In this document: positions 40,422 to 50,178 of the stretch, piece by piece
How positions within the stretch are numbered: the first letter of the stretch is position 1
Layout: every line of letters begins with the position of its first letter
Origin: Mesorhizobium sp.
GTDB lineage: Bacteria; Pseudomonadota; Alphaproteobacteria; Rhizobiales; Rhizobiaceae
Length of the DNA stretch: 64,000 bases
Direction of reading: 5' to 3'
Assembly: GCA_004020875.1 (NCBI GenBank)
Contig: SAPZ01000004.1
Location: 62,001 to 126,000 of the forward strand
Program-made: the position numbers and the translations under genes
Notes under the pieces: model-generated
What the model saw: only the letters and a program-made list of their open reading frames with translations
What the model was told of the DNA's origin: nothing
Database searches by the model: none

Positions 40422-42503
40422 TCAAGCGCGGCCCCTTGCAAAGAAATCCGGATAGTCTTCCATCGCCGCGGCAATGATGCGCAGCGAGGCGGCGATCCGC
40501 AGCATTTCGAGCCGCTCGCTGCGTTCGCCGATGCTGGCCGCATATTGCCTTGCCACAGCGATGGTCGCGGTCTGCGGCTCGCCCGGCCGCCGGAACAACA
40601 ATTCGCGCGCCAGGCCGCGCAGAAAATTGCCGATGGATTCGACTGTCTCGCGCGGCACGGCGGAGTTCAGTTGCGCATGGCGCAGCCGTAGCACCTCCAG
40701 CCCGACGGTGACGGCGGCGATGCTGCCGCCAAGAATGGGGTCGCCCCTGCGGCCCGTTCGCTGCACCTGCGGCATCAGCTGGTTGATCCGGTCATAGGCG
40801 AGGCTTTCGAATGCCGAACGCCGAGCTATTCGCTCATGCAGGCAAAGCCGCGCCAGATCCTCGCGCATCGCCTGCGAGATACGCTCCACGGTGACCCAAG
40901 GGTCAGCGGGCAGCACGACGATGAAGACGCCGATGGCGATCAGGATGCCGACCAGGATCGAGGCCGAGCCGGCGAGGAACGGCCCGGGATCATAGGTCAT
41001 CTGCTGATGCGGGCTGAGGAAGGCGAGGAAGTTGATGGCGAAAGCGGTGGCGACGCCGACATGGCGTGGATTGGCCATGCCGAGTGCCGCGGGCACCAGG
41101 ATCGGCACGACGAAGAGCGTGAACCAGCCGAAGCCCGGCAGCGCCGGCAGCGCGATCTGGCCCACCAGGAACGCAAAAGGCAGCGCGATCAGAGTGCCGG
41201 TGAAGAAACCCCAGGCCGACTGCACGGGATCGGGGCGCGTCGCGAACAGGCTGGAGACCACCGCGACGAGGATGACGGTGCCGGCGGCTTCCGACCATTT
41301 GGTCGTCAGCCAGAAGACCGCGACGAGCAGCGTCGCGAGCGCGGCGCGCACGGCGTTGCGCCACGCGGCCTGGTAGTCGCGGTGGACGACCAGGGCCGGT
41401 TGGCTTCGCTCATTCGATTTCCGGGAGACAGGCAAGCGAAGCGCGTCCAGGCCGTCCAATACCTGCTTCAGCGCTTCGGCAAAATCGCCGGCAATGGTGA
41501 GGCGAGTTATGGTGCCCACCTTGTCCTCGGCGCCAGCGTTTGTACCGGCATCGTCGGGGAGGGCCGGCACCTCTCTGGCCTTGCTCGCGATCGCGTCGAG
41601 CCGCGCTACCCAGGGGCCCGTGTCGTCGAGCGCGCCGGGTGTCGCCGCCAACTCGCCGACAAAGGCCTTCAGGTCGCGTCGCATGGGGAGGAGCGCCGCA
41701 TTCTTCGGCGCGCGGTGGCTGTGCAGCGTGCGCGCCGCCGACAGCGCCCACAGAAGCTGACCGATGGTGCGCCGCACCGGGTGGGCGCGGGGGGCGAAGC
41801 TCGGCGCCTCCAGGCGCGCATAGGTGCGCATTTCAGCGAGCGTCTGGGCGTCGGTGATCAGCTTGCGCTGGAGCGCGGCAAGGCTTGCCGGATCGCCGCC
41901 GGAAAAGGCGCCCCCAGCATATTCCGCGAGGTCGAGGATGCTGCGCTTCAGCCTGGAAATGATGGCGTCGGCCGCGAGCTTAGGCAGGATCAGCCGGCTC
42001 GTCACACCGGCGCATAGGATGCCAAGCACGATCTCGGCACAGCGCGCGATGGCGAGGTCAACAACGACGATCGGTTGGCCGAGCGCCGGCAGGCTGATGA
42101 TCATCGCCGTGTAGCCGGCAAGAGCTGCGCCATAGGCCTCGGGGTTCCGCAACAGCGAGGATACGAGCGTGCAGATGCCGATCCAGAGCGCCAGGACAGC
42201 GACCAGCAGCCAGGGATTGGTGCCGGACAGGGATGTTATGCCGATCGCGGCCAAGCCGCCGGCCAGCGTGCCGAGCAGCCGGTAGAAGCCCTTCGCCAGC
42301 ACCATTCCTGCCACCGGCTGGGCGACGATGAACACCGTCATCATCGCCCATTGCGGATGGTCGAGCTTCAAGGCGTAGGCAACAAGCAGCGCAATCAGCC
42401 CGGCCGAAACCGTGCGCAGGGCAAAGATCCAGTCCGAACGGGTCGGCTGCGTCAGACTGCTTAACGGTATCTCGACAAGCTCTTTCAGACGCGTCCAGGT
42501 CAC
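40422..42503 (-). CDS. FUSC-family inner membrane transporter (AaeB/YccS-like)
   Basis: A 693-residue membrane protein with two blocks of about six hydrophobic segments (residues 25-170 and 385-530), each followed by a cytoplasmic helical region, the layout of AaeB aromatic-acid efflux pumps and YccS-like proteins. The N-terminal block has ALKLDHPQWAMMTVFIVAQP, the FUSC signature. The second block begins at RNAVRAALATLLVAVFWLTT. It probably exports aromatic acids or related stress compounds. The partner membrane-fusion protein AaeA is not adjacent. The ATG at 42503 is 40 nt after the parE stop, so they could be cotranscribed. Confidence 0.88.
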   Translation of the reverse strand: MTWTRLKELVEIPLSSLTQPTRSDWIFALRTVSAGLIALLVAYALKLDHPQWAMMTVFIVAQPVAGMVLAKGFYRLLGTLAGGLAAIGITSLSGTNPWLLVAVLALWIGICTLVSSLLRNPEAYGAALAGYTAMIISLPALGQPIVVVDLAIARCAEIVLGILCAGVTSRLILPKLAADAIISRLKRSILDLAEYAGGAFSGGDPASLAALQRKLITDAQTLAEMRTYARLEAPSFAPRAHPVRRTIGQLLWALSAARTLHSHRAPKNAALLPMRRDLKAFVGELAATPGALDDTGPWVARLDAIASKAREVPALPDDAGTNAGAEDKVGTITRLTIAGDFAEALKQVLDGLDALRLPVSRKSNERSQPALVVHRDYQAAWRNAVRAALATLLVAVFWLTTKWSEAAGTVILVAVVSSLFATRPDPVQSAWGFFTGTLIALPFAFLVGQIALPALPGFGWFTLFVVPILVPAALGMANPRHVGVATAFAINFLAFLSPHQQMTYDPGPFLAGSASILVGILIAIGVFIVVLPADPWVTVERISQAMREDLARLCLHERIARRSAFESLAYDRINQLMPQVQRTGRRGDPILGGSIAAVTVGLEVLRLRHAQLNSAVPRETVESIGNFLRGLARELLFRRPGEPQTATIAVARQYAASIGERSERLEMLRIAASLRIIAAAMEDYPDFFARGRA

Positions 42504-42543
42504 ATTCGTCTCCGTACAGGAGTCTCTATGGACCCTTCCGCGA

Positions 42544-44598
42544 TCAGATATCCAGCACGTCCGTCTCGGCGAATTCGGCGCGCTCCTGGATGAAGCGGAA
42601 ACGCGCTTCGGGCTTGGTGCCCATCAGCGCGTCGACGGCATCCTTGGTGGCCTGCTCGGCGTCGATCACGTCGACCCGCAGAAGCGTGCGCTTCTTCGGA
42701 TCCATCGTAGTCTCCTTGAGCTGCGAGGCCATCATCTCGCCAAGGCCCTTGAAGCGGCCGATCTCGACCTTGCCGCGTCCGGTGAATTCGGTGCGCAGCA
42801 GTTCGTCCTTGTGCGCGTCGTCGCGGGCGTAGCCGACCTTGCCGCCCTGCCGGATCGAATAGAGCGGCGGCACGGCCATGTAGAGATGGCCGCCGCGGAT
42901 CAGGTTCGGCATCTCCTGAAAGAAGAAGGTGATCAACAGGGAAGCGATATGCGCGCCGTCGACGTCGGCGTCGGTCATGATGATCACGCGGTCGTAGCGC
43001 AGGTCCTCGTCGCGGTATTTCGAGCGCGTGCCGCAGCCGAGCGCCTGGATGAGATCGGAGATCTGCTGGTTGGCGGCGAGCTTGTCGTTGCCGGCGCTCG
43101 CGACGTTGAGGATCTTGCCGCGCAGCGGCAGCACCGCCTGGCTGGCGCGGTCGCGCGCCTGCTTGGCCGAGCCGCCGGCCGAGTCGCCTTCGACGATGAA
43201 GATTTCGGCGCCGGCCGCCGCATTCTGCGTGCAGTCGGCGAGCTTGCCCGGAAGGCGCAGCTTGCGCACAGCACTTTTGCGCGAGACTTCCTTTTCCTGG
43301 CGGCGGCGCACGCGCTCGTCGGCGCGCGCGATGACCCATTCGAGAAGCTTCGAGGCTTCCTGCGGATTGTCGGCGAGCCAATGGTCGAACGGATCGCGGA
43401 TGGCGTTTTCAACGAGGCGCATTGCCTCGATGGTCGCCAGCCTGTCCTTGGTCTGGCCGACGAATTCCGGCTCGCGGATGAACACCGACAGCATGCCGGC
43501 GGCTGAGATCATCACGTCCTCGGTGGTGATGATCGAGGCGCGCTTGTTGCCGATCAGGTCGGCATAGGCGCGCAGTCCGCGCGCCAGCACGTTGCGGAAA
43601 CCGGCCTCATGCGTGCCGCCTTCGGGGGTCGGGATGGTGTTGCAGTAGGAGTTGAGGAACCCGTCGCCGCCGAACCAGGTCACCGCCCATTCCAGCGAAC
43701 CGTGGCCACCCTGCTTGTCGCTCTTGCCGGCAAAAACCTCGCGCGTGACCTGGAACTCGTCGCCTAGCGTCGCCTTGAGATAGTCCTTCAGGCCGCCGGG
43801 GAAATGAAACTCGGCCTTGGCCGGCGTCTGGTCCTTCTCCTTGATCAGCGACGGATCGCAGGTCCAGCGGATCTCGACGCCGCCGAACAGATAGGCCTTC
43901 GAGCGCGCCATGCGATAAAGCCGAGCCGGCTCGAAGGCAGCACCCTTGCCGAAGATCTGCTCGTCGGGGTGGAAGCGTGTCCTCGTGCCGCGGCGGTTGT
44001 GAACTTCGCCCAGATGCTCGAGGCCACTGACCGGGACGCCGCGGGAAAAACGCTGTCGGTAGAGCTGGCGGCCGCGCGCGACCTCGACCTCGAGATGGTC
44101 GGACAGCGCATTGACCACCGAAACACCGACACCGTGCAGGCCGCCCGAGGTCTCATAGACCTTGGAGTCGAACTTGCCGCCCGAATGCAGGGTCGTCATG
44201 ATGACTTCGAGCGCCGGCTTCTTGAATTTTGGATGCGGATCGACCGGGATGCCGCGGCCATTGTCGGTGACGGTCAGGAAGCCGTCGGCGGAAAGCTCGA
44301 CATCGATGAAGGTGGCGTGGCCGGCCACGGCTTCGTCCATCGAATTGTCGATAACCTCGGCGAACAGGTGATGCATCGCCTTGTCGTCGGTACCGCCGAT
44401 ATACATGCCCGGACGGCGTCGCACCGGCTCGAGACCTTCCAGCACCTCGATATCGGCGGCGCTATAGCTCTCGCTGCCGTCGCGAGCGGCGGTCGAGCGC
44501 TTCGCGGCCTGCACGAGCGGATCGGCGGGACGCGAGGGCGCACGCACCGGCTGTGCGGGCTTTTCCATCTTGCCGAAGAGATCGTTGCTGTCGTCCAT
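42544..44598 (-). CDS. parE: DNA topoisomerase IV subunit B
   Basis: The ATPase subunit of topoisomerase IV, which decatenates sister chromosomes. It has 684 residues. The GHKL ATPase domain carries EVIDNSMDEAVAG, DNGRGIPVDPHP and GGLHGVGVSVVNALS. The TOPRIM domain has EGDSAGGSAKQARDR and VIIMTDADVDGAHI, with a C-terminal end IQERAEFAETDVLDI typical of ParE rather than GyrB. No GyrB-type insertion is seen. The N-terminal 45 residues before SYSAADIEVLEGLEPVRRRP are variable. The ATG at 44598 is divergent from the tad operon, 233 nt away. parC is not in the window. Confidence 0.96.
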   Translation of the reverse strand: MDDSNDLFGKMEKPAQPVRAPSRPADPLVQAAKRSTAARDGSESYSAADIEVLEGLEPVRRRPGMYIGGTDDKAMHHLFAEVIDNSMDEAVAGHATFIDVELSADGFLTVTDNGRGIPVDPHPKFKKPALEVIMTTLHSGGKFDSKVYETSGGLHGVGVSVVNALSDHLEVEVARGRQLYRQRFSRGVPVSGLEHLGEVHNRRGTRTRFHPDEQIFGKGAAFEPARLYRMARSKAYLFGGVEIRWTCDPSLIKEKDQTPAKAEFHFPGGLKDYLKATLGDEFQVTREVFAGKSDKQGGHGSLEWAVTWFGGDGFLNSYCNTIPTPEGGTHEAGFRNVLARGLRAYADLIGNKRASIITTEDVMISAAGMLSVFIREPEFVGQTKDRLATIEAMRLVENAIRDPFDHWLADNPQEASKLLEWVIARADERVRRRQEKEVSRKSAVRKLRLPGKLADCTQNAAAGAEIFIVEGDSAGGSAKQARDRASQAVLPLRGKILNVASAGNDKLAANQQISDLIQALGCGTRSKYRDEDLRYDRVIIMTDADVDGAHIASLLITFFFQEMPNLIRGGHLYMAVPPLYSIRQGGKVGYARDDAHKDELLRTEFTGRGKVEIGRFKGLGEMMASQLKETTMDPKKRTLLRVDVIDAEQATKDAVDALMGTKPEARFRFIQERAEFAETDVLDI

Positions 44599-44767
44599 GC
44601 TGGCCTAGCGTCCGGTAATGCGAATCACGTCTCGATACTGCCACGCTTTTGGCGGGCGAACGAGTTCCTGTTCCGTTCAGGGTTCAAACTGTCTCTTATT
44701 CCAAAACCATTCGATAACCAAGCCGGGTGAAATAGGGCGATCGGCGGGTCGCCGGATTCCCGATTCT

Positions 44768-44778
44768 TTAACATTAAC
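44768..44778. promoter_or_regulatory. Paired TTAAC motifs upstream of the tad operon
   Basis: TTAACATTAAC contains two TTAAC blocks 6 bp apart, in the 233-nt gap between parE and cpaB. CtrA sites in alphaproteobacteria are TTAA-N7-TTAA, and this spacing does not fit exactly. I list it only as a weak candidate. Confidence 0.2.
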
Positions 44779-44831
44779 GCCTAAGCGTGGGGTCCAACTA
44801 ACAAAAGACCACGGGCGTCAGGGGTTTCGTT

Positions 44832-45773
44832 GTGCGGGGCAGAGCCATAACCATGATCGGTATCGCAGCCGTCTTCGGCGCGATCTCGATCTTTGCGGCG
44901 GACTTCTGGGTCAAGAGCCAGGCAAAGGCTCAGTCCGAGGTCAAGGTGGTCACGGTCGAAGCTCCGCAGCAGCCCAAAGTCGAGTTCAAGACCATCGTGG
45001 TGGCTCAAGCGCCACTGCGATACGGAATGGAGCTCGGACGGCCACAACTGGCCGAGATTCCGTGGCCGCAGGATTCGTTGCCGCAAGGCGCTTTCCCGAC
45101 GATCGACAAGCTGCTTGCCGATGGCAGCCGTGTCGTGCTGTCGCCGATCGAGGTCAATGAACCGGTGCTGCTCACCAAGCTGTCGGGACCGAATGGTCGC
45201 GCCACGCTTTCCAACATGCTGTCGCCCGGGATGCGGGCCGTCACCATCCGCACCGACGAAATTGCCGGTGTCGGCGGCTTCGTCACGCCGGGAGACCGGG
45301 TCGACGTCGTCCTGACGCGCGACGCGGGAGACATCCAGGAAGTATCCAAGAATGCTCAAGGGGCGGCCGGCTCGACGGTGACGTCCGAGGTCGTCGTCTC
45401 CGATGCCAAGGTGCTTTCGGTCGGGCAAGGCGCCGACGAGCGCAAGACCGCGCCGCAGGTCGCCAATTCCGTGACCCTCGAAGTCACCGACGAAGGGGCG
45501 CAGAAGGTGGCGTTGGCCCGCACCGTCGGCACGCTGTCGTTGTCGCTGCGGTCCGCCGCCGACGCAACCACCGGCAATGGCGAGCTTACGACCATCTCGT
45601 CCTTCGGCGGTTCGGCCGCCGCAAAGGCACAGGCGAGCGCCGCCTCGCTTGTCAGCGCCGCGACGAAGGGATCCGACGAGCCGAAATTCAAGACGGTGAT
45701 CGTGACGCGCGGCGAGAAGGTCGAAGAATACAAGGTTCCGTCACGGGAACCACCGCAGGAACTGCAGCAATAG
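44832..45773 (+). CDS. cpaB: Flp pilus assembly protein CpaB (RcpC)
   Basis: A 313-residue periplasmic component of the Tad secretion system. After an N-terminal membrane anchor (MIGIAAVFGAISIFAADFW) comes an SAF-like domain (TIVVAQAPLRYGMELGRPQL) and the conserved LSPGMRAVTIRTDEIAGVGGFVTPGDRVDV segment, which is the family signature. It is thought to stabilise the secretin. The start is GTG at 44832 with AGGGG about 8 nt upstream. ATG at 44853 is an alternative. It is the first gene of the operon here; cpaA and the Flp pilin, which often precede it, are absent. Confidence 0.93.
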   Translation: MRGRAITMIGIAAVFGAISIFAADFWVKSQAKAQSEVKVVTVEAPQQPKVEFKTIVVAQAPLRYGMELGRPQLAEIPWPQDSLPQGAFPTIDKLLADGSRVVLSPIEVNEPVLLTKLSGPNGRATLSNMLSPGMRAVTIRTDEIAGVGGFVTPGDRVDVVLTRDAGDIQEVSKNAQGAAGSTVTSEVVVSDAKVLSVGQGADERKTAPQVANSVTLEVTDEGAQKVALARTVGTLSLSLRSAADATTGNGELTTISSFGGSAAAKAQASAASLVSAATKGSDEPKFKTVIVTRGEKVEEYKVPSREPPQELQQ

Positions 45774-45802
45774 CCGGTGGGGACCGGCGGGACGGGGACA
45801 AC

Positions 45803-47248
45803 ATGTTCGGGTTTGATGCATTTCGGACGGCCGGCGGATGGCGCCTTCCTGGCGTGATCGCGTTGGCGGCGTCGCTGGCTATGTTCGGCTTCGCCGCGCC
45901 GGCAAGGGCGGGCAATGACGTCGTCTATGTCTCGGCGAACAAGAATGCCTCGATCAAGGTCGCCAAGGGCAAGCCGAAGACGATCATGACGAGCGCGGCC
46001 TTCTACCAGATCGTCATCGGCGATCCGGAGATCGCCAACGTCAATCCGCTGACCGACAAGTCCTTCTATGTGCTGGGCAACAATCTCGGGACAACTGGCA
46101 TTGCCCTGTTCGACCAGAACAAGCAGCTTGTCGGTACCATCGACATCGAGGTGACGCTGGACACCGACCAGTTGGCCAGCACCATCCGCGCCAGCGTGCC
46201 GGATGCCAAGATCAAGGTCGGTTCGGCAAACGGCCGTGTCGTGTTGTCGGGCGAGGCCGACGATGCCGTCGCAGCTGACAAGGCGAGCAAGATCGCGTCG
46301 CGCTTTTCCGGCAACGAAGAAGTTATCAATTCGGTCAACATCTCGTCGTCGCAACAGGTGCAGCTCAACGTCCGCTTCGTCGAGATCAACCGCCAGGCCG
46401 GTCAGGACCTCGGTGCCAAATACTCTGCCAATTTCGCCTATGGCATCGGCAACCGCAAAGTCGTGCTGAATCCGGATGGGGGGAGCGTAACTGGCGCAGG
46501 CACCGGTGAGATCATCGGCAGCCTGCTGTCGAACGGCTTGTCAATCGATATCGCCATCAAGGCGCTGGAGGAACGCGGCCTGGCGCGGCGGCTCGCGGAA
46601 CCGAACCTGATTGCCCGTTCGGGCCAGACGGCGAGCTTCCTCGCCGGCGGCGAGTTTCCGATTCCGGTTTCGGAAGACAACGGCAAGATCAGTGTCACCT
46701 ACAAGAAATACGGCGTCGGCCTGGATTTCACGCCGACGGTGCTCAAGGACGGCCTGGTGAGCCTCGATATCGCGCCGGAAGTGTCGTCGATCGACCCGTC
46801 TGCTTCCATCCAGGTCAGCAGCGGCATTTCCATTCCGGCTTTCATCGTGCGCCGCGCCAGGACATCGGTCGATCTCAAGAACGGCCAGAGCTTCATGATT
46901 GCCGGCCTTCTGCAGTCGCAGAACGACATCACGACATCGCGGGTGCCGGGGATCGGCAAGCTGCCGGTGCTCGGTCCGCTGTTCTCCTCGAAATCCTATC
47001 AGCGGCGCGAGACCGATCTGGTCATCATCGTCACGCCGTACCTGGTCAAGCCGGTCGATCCCTCGAAGAAGATGGTCGAGCCGACCGACGGTACCCGACC
47101 GGCAAGCACTGCCGACTATTTCCTGAACAACACCGATGAGGTGGACGCCTCGGCGCCGAAACGTCCGGTGGCGCTGGCCGACGGCAGCGCCATCCGCCCG
47201 GTGGCCGCCACCACGTCCGGCCATTTCCTCGATCTCCCCAAGGACTAA
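45803..47248 (+). CDS. cpaC: Flp pilus outer membrane secretin CpaC (RcpA)
   Basis: The outer membrane channel of the Tad pilus, 481 residues. A signal peptide (cleavage near ARA, residue 36) is followed by a pilus N-domain (KGKPKTIMTSAAFYQIVIGD), a BON domain (LASTIRASVPDAKIKVGSAN) and the secretin core, with LAEPNLIARSGQTASFLAGGEFPIPV and VPGIGKLPVLGPLFSSKSYQ. The C-terminal tail of about 60 residues past the secretin domain is low in complexity. It lies 29 nt after cpaB and 4 nt before the small lipoprotein, so all are cotranscribed. Confidence 0.95.
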   Translation: MFGFDAFRTAGGWRLPGVIALAASLAMFGFAAPARAGNDVVYVSANKNASIKVAKGKPKTIMTSAAFYQIVIGDPEIANVNPLTDKSFYVLGNNLGTTGIALFDQNKQLVGTIDIEVTLDTDQLASTIRASVPDAKIKVGSANGRVVLSGEADDAVAADKASKIASRFSGNEEVINSVNISSSQQVQLNVRFVEINRQAGQDLGAKYSANFAYGIGNRKVVLNPDGGSVTGAGTGEIIGSLLSNGLSIDIAIKALEERGLARRLAEPNLIARSGQTASFLAGGEFPIPVSEDNGKISVTYKKYGVGLDFTPTVLKDGLVSLDIAPEVSSIDPSASIQVSSGISIPAFIVRRARTSVDLKNGQSFMIAGLLQSQNDITTSRVPGIGKLPVLGPLFSSKSYQRRETDLVIIVTPYLVKPVDPSKKMVEPTDGTRPASTADYFLNNTDEVDASAPKRPVALADGSAIRPVAATTSGHFLDLPKD

Positions 47249-47252
47249 GGCC

Positions 47253-47528
47253 ATGCGCATCTCCCTTTGGACTGCTTTGTTGCTGCCGGCGCTGGCCTGC
47301 GGCTGCACCAGCGATGACTATGTGCGCACTGAAGGGGTGACGCCGGGCGTCGGTAATGCTCAGGCATCCAACACCGTCATGCAGATGGTCGACCCATGGA
47401 AATACGGCGTCCAGAACACCAGGCTTCTGGTGCCGGCCCAGCGTCCTGGCTCGGAGACTGCCGCCGTCGGCGCGAAAGCCGGCTCGGGACCGACGACGAC
47501 GACATCATCATCAACGACATCGAATTGA
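47253..47528 (+). CDS. Short lipoprotein in the CpaD position of the tad operon
   Basis: A 91-residue lipoprotein with lipobox LACGC (Cys18 after MRISLWTALLLPALACGC). The mature part is short, with VMQMVDPWKYGVQNTRLLVP and a Ser/Thr-rich tail. It sits where cpaD, normally a secretin-assisting lipoprotein of about 200 residues, is found. The short form is either a reduced CpaD or an unrelated pilotin. The start ATG at 47253 has AAGG upstream. The frame beginning at 47136 lies inside cpaC. Its 3' end is 13 nt before cpaE. Confidence 0.72.
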   Translation: MRISLWTALLLPALACGCTSDDYVRTEGVTPGVGNAQASNTVMQMVDPWKYGVQNTRLLVPAQRPGSETAAVGAKAGSGPTTTTSSSTTSN

Positions 47529-47541
47529 TCGGCCAACGACG

Positions 47542-48756
47542 ATGGCATCTGGCACCAAGACCAAGAAGATCCTGCTTGTTTCGACGGACAGGGCGTTTGT
47601 GCAGGACACGCGCACAGCTTTTGCGACGTCCGAGGTCATCGAGCTCCTGACGGTGGAAAAGAGCATCAACGAGCTGCGCGGCGAGGCCCTCGAGACCGAT
47701 TTCGGCACCGTCATCGTCGATATGGACGCAGCCAAGCTCGAGGAGATCGAGTCGCTGCAGCGCGTGATGCGCCGGCTGGAGGGCAGCGTTCCCGTGGTCG
47801 TCGTCACCCAGGAATTCAACGCGGCGGCGGTGCGCATCCTGGTGCAGCTCAAGGTCGCCGATTTCCTGGTCAAGCCGATCACCACGGCAGACCTGGTGCG
47901 CTCGGTCATCCGGGCGTTGCAGGGGCCGGGACGGGAAGAGAACACCGAATCGCACATCTATACCTTCATGCCGGCCGCCGGCGGCGTCGGCACCACCACG
48001 CTCGCCCTGCAGACAGCTTTCCAACTCCATCATTCGGTGACGCGCGGCGCCTCGACTTGCGTGGTCGACCTGAATTTCCAGCAGGGCGCCTGCGCCGAAT
48101 ATCTCGACCTCGAACCGCGCTTCGACATCACGGAAATCGAGAACCAGCCGGAGCGCCTCGACCGGCAACTGCTCGATGTGATGTTGTCGAAGCACGCGAG
48201 CGGCCTGTGCGTGCTCGCGGCGCCGACGCGTCCCTCGGACATGCGCTCGTTCAAGACCGATGTGGTGGTTCGCATGCTCGACCTCGTGGCGGCTTATTTC
48301 GACAATGTCGTAATCGACATGCCGCGCACCTGGTTCCCCTGGACCGAAACAGTGCTCTTGGGTTCCAACAAGCTCTACATCGTCGCCGAGATGACGGTGC
48401 CTTGCCTGCGCCACACGCAGCGTCTCATCCAGGCCGTCTATGAGACCGCCGGCAAGGAAGTGAAGCCCAACGTCATCGTCAACCGCTTCGAGCAGAAGAT
48501 GTTCGACAGCGGCATCAAGCAGGCCGACGTCCAGGAGATACTCGGCGAGCATTTCGTTGGCGGCATCTCCAACAACTACCGGCTGGTGCGCGAGGCCGTC
48601 GACCGCGGCGTGCCGCTGCACGCCATCGACCCCAACGCCAATGTCGTCAACGACCTCAAGAAGATCATCCTGCCGGAGGAGGCCGTCCAGACCACGGTCA
48701 AGTCGAAATCGCTGTTCGGCCTCGGCAAGGGCCTGCTCAAGAGGAAGGCCGGATGA
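47542..48756 (+). CDS. cpaE: Flp pilus assembly ATPase CpaE (TadZ)
   Basis: A 404-residue protein that places the Tad machine at its cellular site. The N-terminal 130 residues form a response-regulator-like domain (KILLVSTDRAFVQDT, VDMDAAKLEEI). The second half is a ParA/MinD-type ATPase with a degenerate Walker A AAGGVGTTTLA, in which the signature lysine of KGGVGKT is replaced, as is common in this family. The ATG at 47542 gives MASGTKTKK. The stop overlaps cpaF by four bases (ATGA). Longer frames from 47356 cross the lipoprotein gene. Confidence 0.92.
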   Translation: MASGTKTKKILLVSTDRAFVQDTRTAFATSEVIELLTVEKSINELRGEALETDFGTVIVDMDAAKLEEIESLQRVMRRLEGSVPVVVVTQEFNAAAVRILVQLKVADFLVKPITTADLVRSVIRALQGPGREENTESHIYTFMPAAGGVGTTTLALQTAFQLHHSVTRGASTCVVDLNFQQGACAEYLDLEPRFDITEIENQPERLDRQLLDVMLSKHASGLCVLAAPTRPSDMRSFKTDVVVRMLDLVAAYFDNVVIDMPRTWFPWTETVLLGSNKLYIVAEMTVPCLRHTQRLIQAVYETAGKEVKPNVIVNRFEQKMFDSGIKQADVQEILGEHFVGGISNNYRLVREAVDRGVPLHAIDPNANVVNDLKKIILPEEAVQTTVKSKSLFGLGKGLLKRKAG

Positions 48757-50174
48757 CCACTCGCTTTTCCAACCTGCAGAACCGCGACACTCGTCCGCAG
48801 CGGGCGCCGGAGCCCGCGCCTGTGGTGCACAATGCGGTGATCATCCCGACGACCCGCAAGCCGGCGCCGCCGAAGCCGGAGGCTGCGCCCGCAAAAAGCG
48901 CCAACAAGGTGCTCGATGCGCGTGTGCGCATCCACCGCATGCTGCTCGAGGAGATCAACCTCGTGGCGCTCGAGCGGCTGCCCAAGGATGAAATGCGCAG
49001 GCAGGTGCATGAATTCGTCTCGGAAAAGACGCGCGAGGAGCGGATGGCGATCAACATCGCCGAGCTCGATGCGCTGGTCGACGACATCGTCGACGAGATG
49101 GTTGGCCTCGGCCCGCTCGAGCCGTTGCTCAAGGACCCCGAGATCAACGACATCCTGATCAACGGCCACCAGAACTGCTTCGTCGAAAAGCGCGGCAAGC
49201 TGCAGCAGGTCCACATCCCGTTCAAGGATGAAGCGCATCTGCTTCGAATCATTAATAAAATCGTCGCGGCGGTCGGCCGCCGCGTCGATGAATCGCAGCC
49301 GATGGTCGACGCTCGCATGCTGGACGGCTCGCGCTTCAACGCGGCGATCCGCCCGGTCGGCGTCGACGGTCCGCTGGTGTCAATCCGCAAATTCTCCAAG
49401 AACAAGCTCGGCCTGCACAAGCTGGTCGAGTTCGGCGCCATCACCCAGAACATGGCCGAGGTGCTGGCTGCGGCTGTGCACGCCCGCAAGACCACGATCA
49501 TCTCCGGAGGCACCGGCACGGGCAAGACGACGATGCTCAACGCTTTGTCTGCCTTCATCCCGGAAGACGAGCGCCTGATCACCATCGAAGATGCGGCCGA
49601 GCTGCAATTGCAGCAGCCGCATGTGGCGCGCATGGAGACGCGCCCGGCCAACATCGAGGGCCATGGCGAACTGAAGCAGCGCGACCTGGTCAAGAACGCG
49701 CTGCGCATGCGTCCCGACCGCGTCATCCTCGGCGAGTGCCGCGGCGAAGAAGCCTTCGACATGCTGCAGGCGATGAACACCGGCCATGAGGGCTCGATGG
49801 CCACCATCCACGCCAACACACCGCGCGACGCCATCTCGCGCCTGGAACAGATGCTCGGCATGACCGGCATGCCGATGACGGTGCAGTCGATCCGCAGCCA
49901 GATCGCCAGCGCGCTCGACATCATCGTTCAGCTGACGCGCCTTTCCGACGGCAAGCGCAAGGTGACCAGCGTCGCCGAGGTGACCGGCATGGAAGGTGAT
50001 GTCATCCAGATGCAGGAGATATTCCGCTTCGTGCGCACCGGCATGGAGGCGGACGGCAAGATCCTCGGCCACTTCGAGGCGACCGGCATCCGCCCGCGCT
50101 TCCTCGAGGACCTGCGCAACATGGGCATCGAATTCCCGGGCAAGTACTTCGAGCCCGGCCGGCCGCAGGACTAG
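48753..50174 (+). CDS. cpaF: Flp pilus assembly ATPase CpaF (TadA)
   Basis: The hexameric secretion ATPase of the Tad pilus, 473 residues. After a variable N-terminus rich in Pro come the N-terminal domain (LLEEINLVALERLPKDEMRR), Walker A GGTGTGKTTMLN, the Asp box, Walker B RVILGECRGEEAFDML and the His box GHEGSMATIHANTPRDA. It powers pilus extension, and perhaps retraction. It overlaps cpaE by ATGA and is followed by tadB with 4 nt between. All motifs are intact, so an active enzyme is expected. Confidence 0.96.
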   Translation: MTTRFSNLQNRDTRPQRAPEPAPVVHNAVIIPTTRKPAPPKPEAAPAKSANKVLDARVRIHRMLLEEINLVALERLPKDEMRRQVHEFVSEKTREERMAINIAELDALVDDIVDEMVGLGPLEPLLKDPEINDILINGHQNCFVEKRGKLQQVHIPFKDEAHLLRIINKIVAAVGRRVDESQPMVDARMLDGSRFNAAIRPVGVDGPLVSIRKFSKNKLGLHKLVEFGAITQNMAEVLAAAVHARKTTIISGGTGTGKTTMLNALSAFIPEDERLITIEDAAELQLQQPHVARMETRPANIEGHGELKQRDLVKNALRMRPDRVILGECRGEEAFDMLQAMNTGHEGSMATIHANTPRDAISRLEQMLGMTGMPMTVQSIRSQIASALDIIVQLTRLSDGKRKVTSVAEVTGMEGDVIQMQEIFRFVRTGMEADGKILGHFEATGIRPRFLEDLRNMGIEFPGKYFEPGRPQD

Positions 50175-50178
50175 GCCG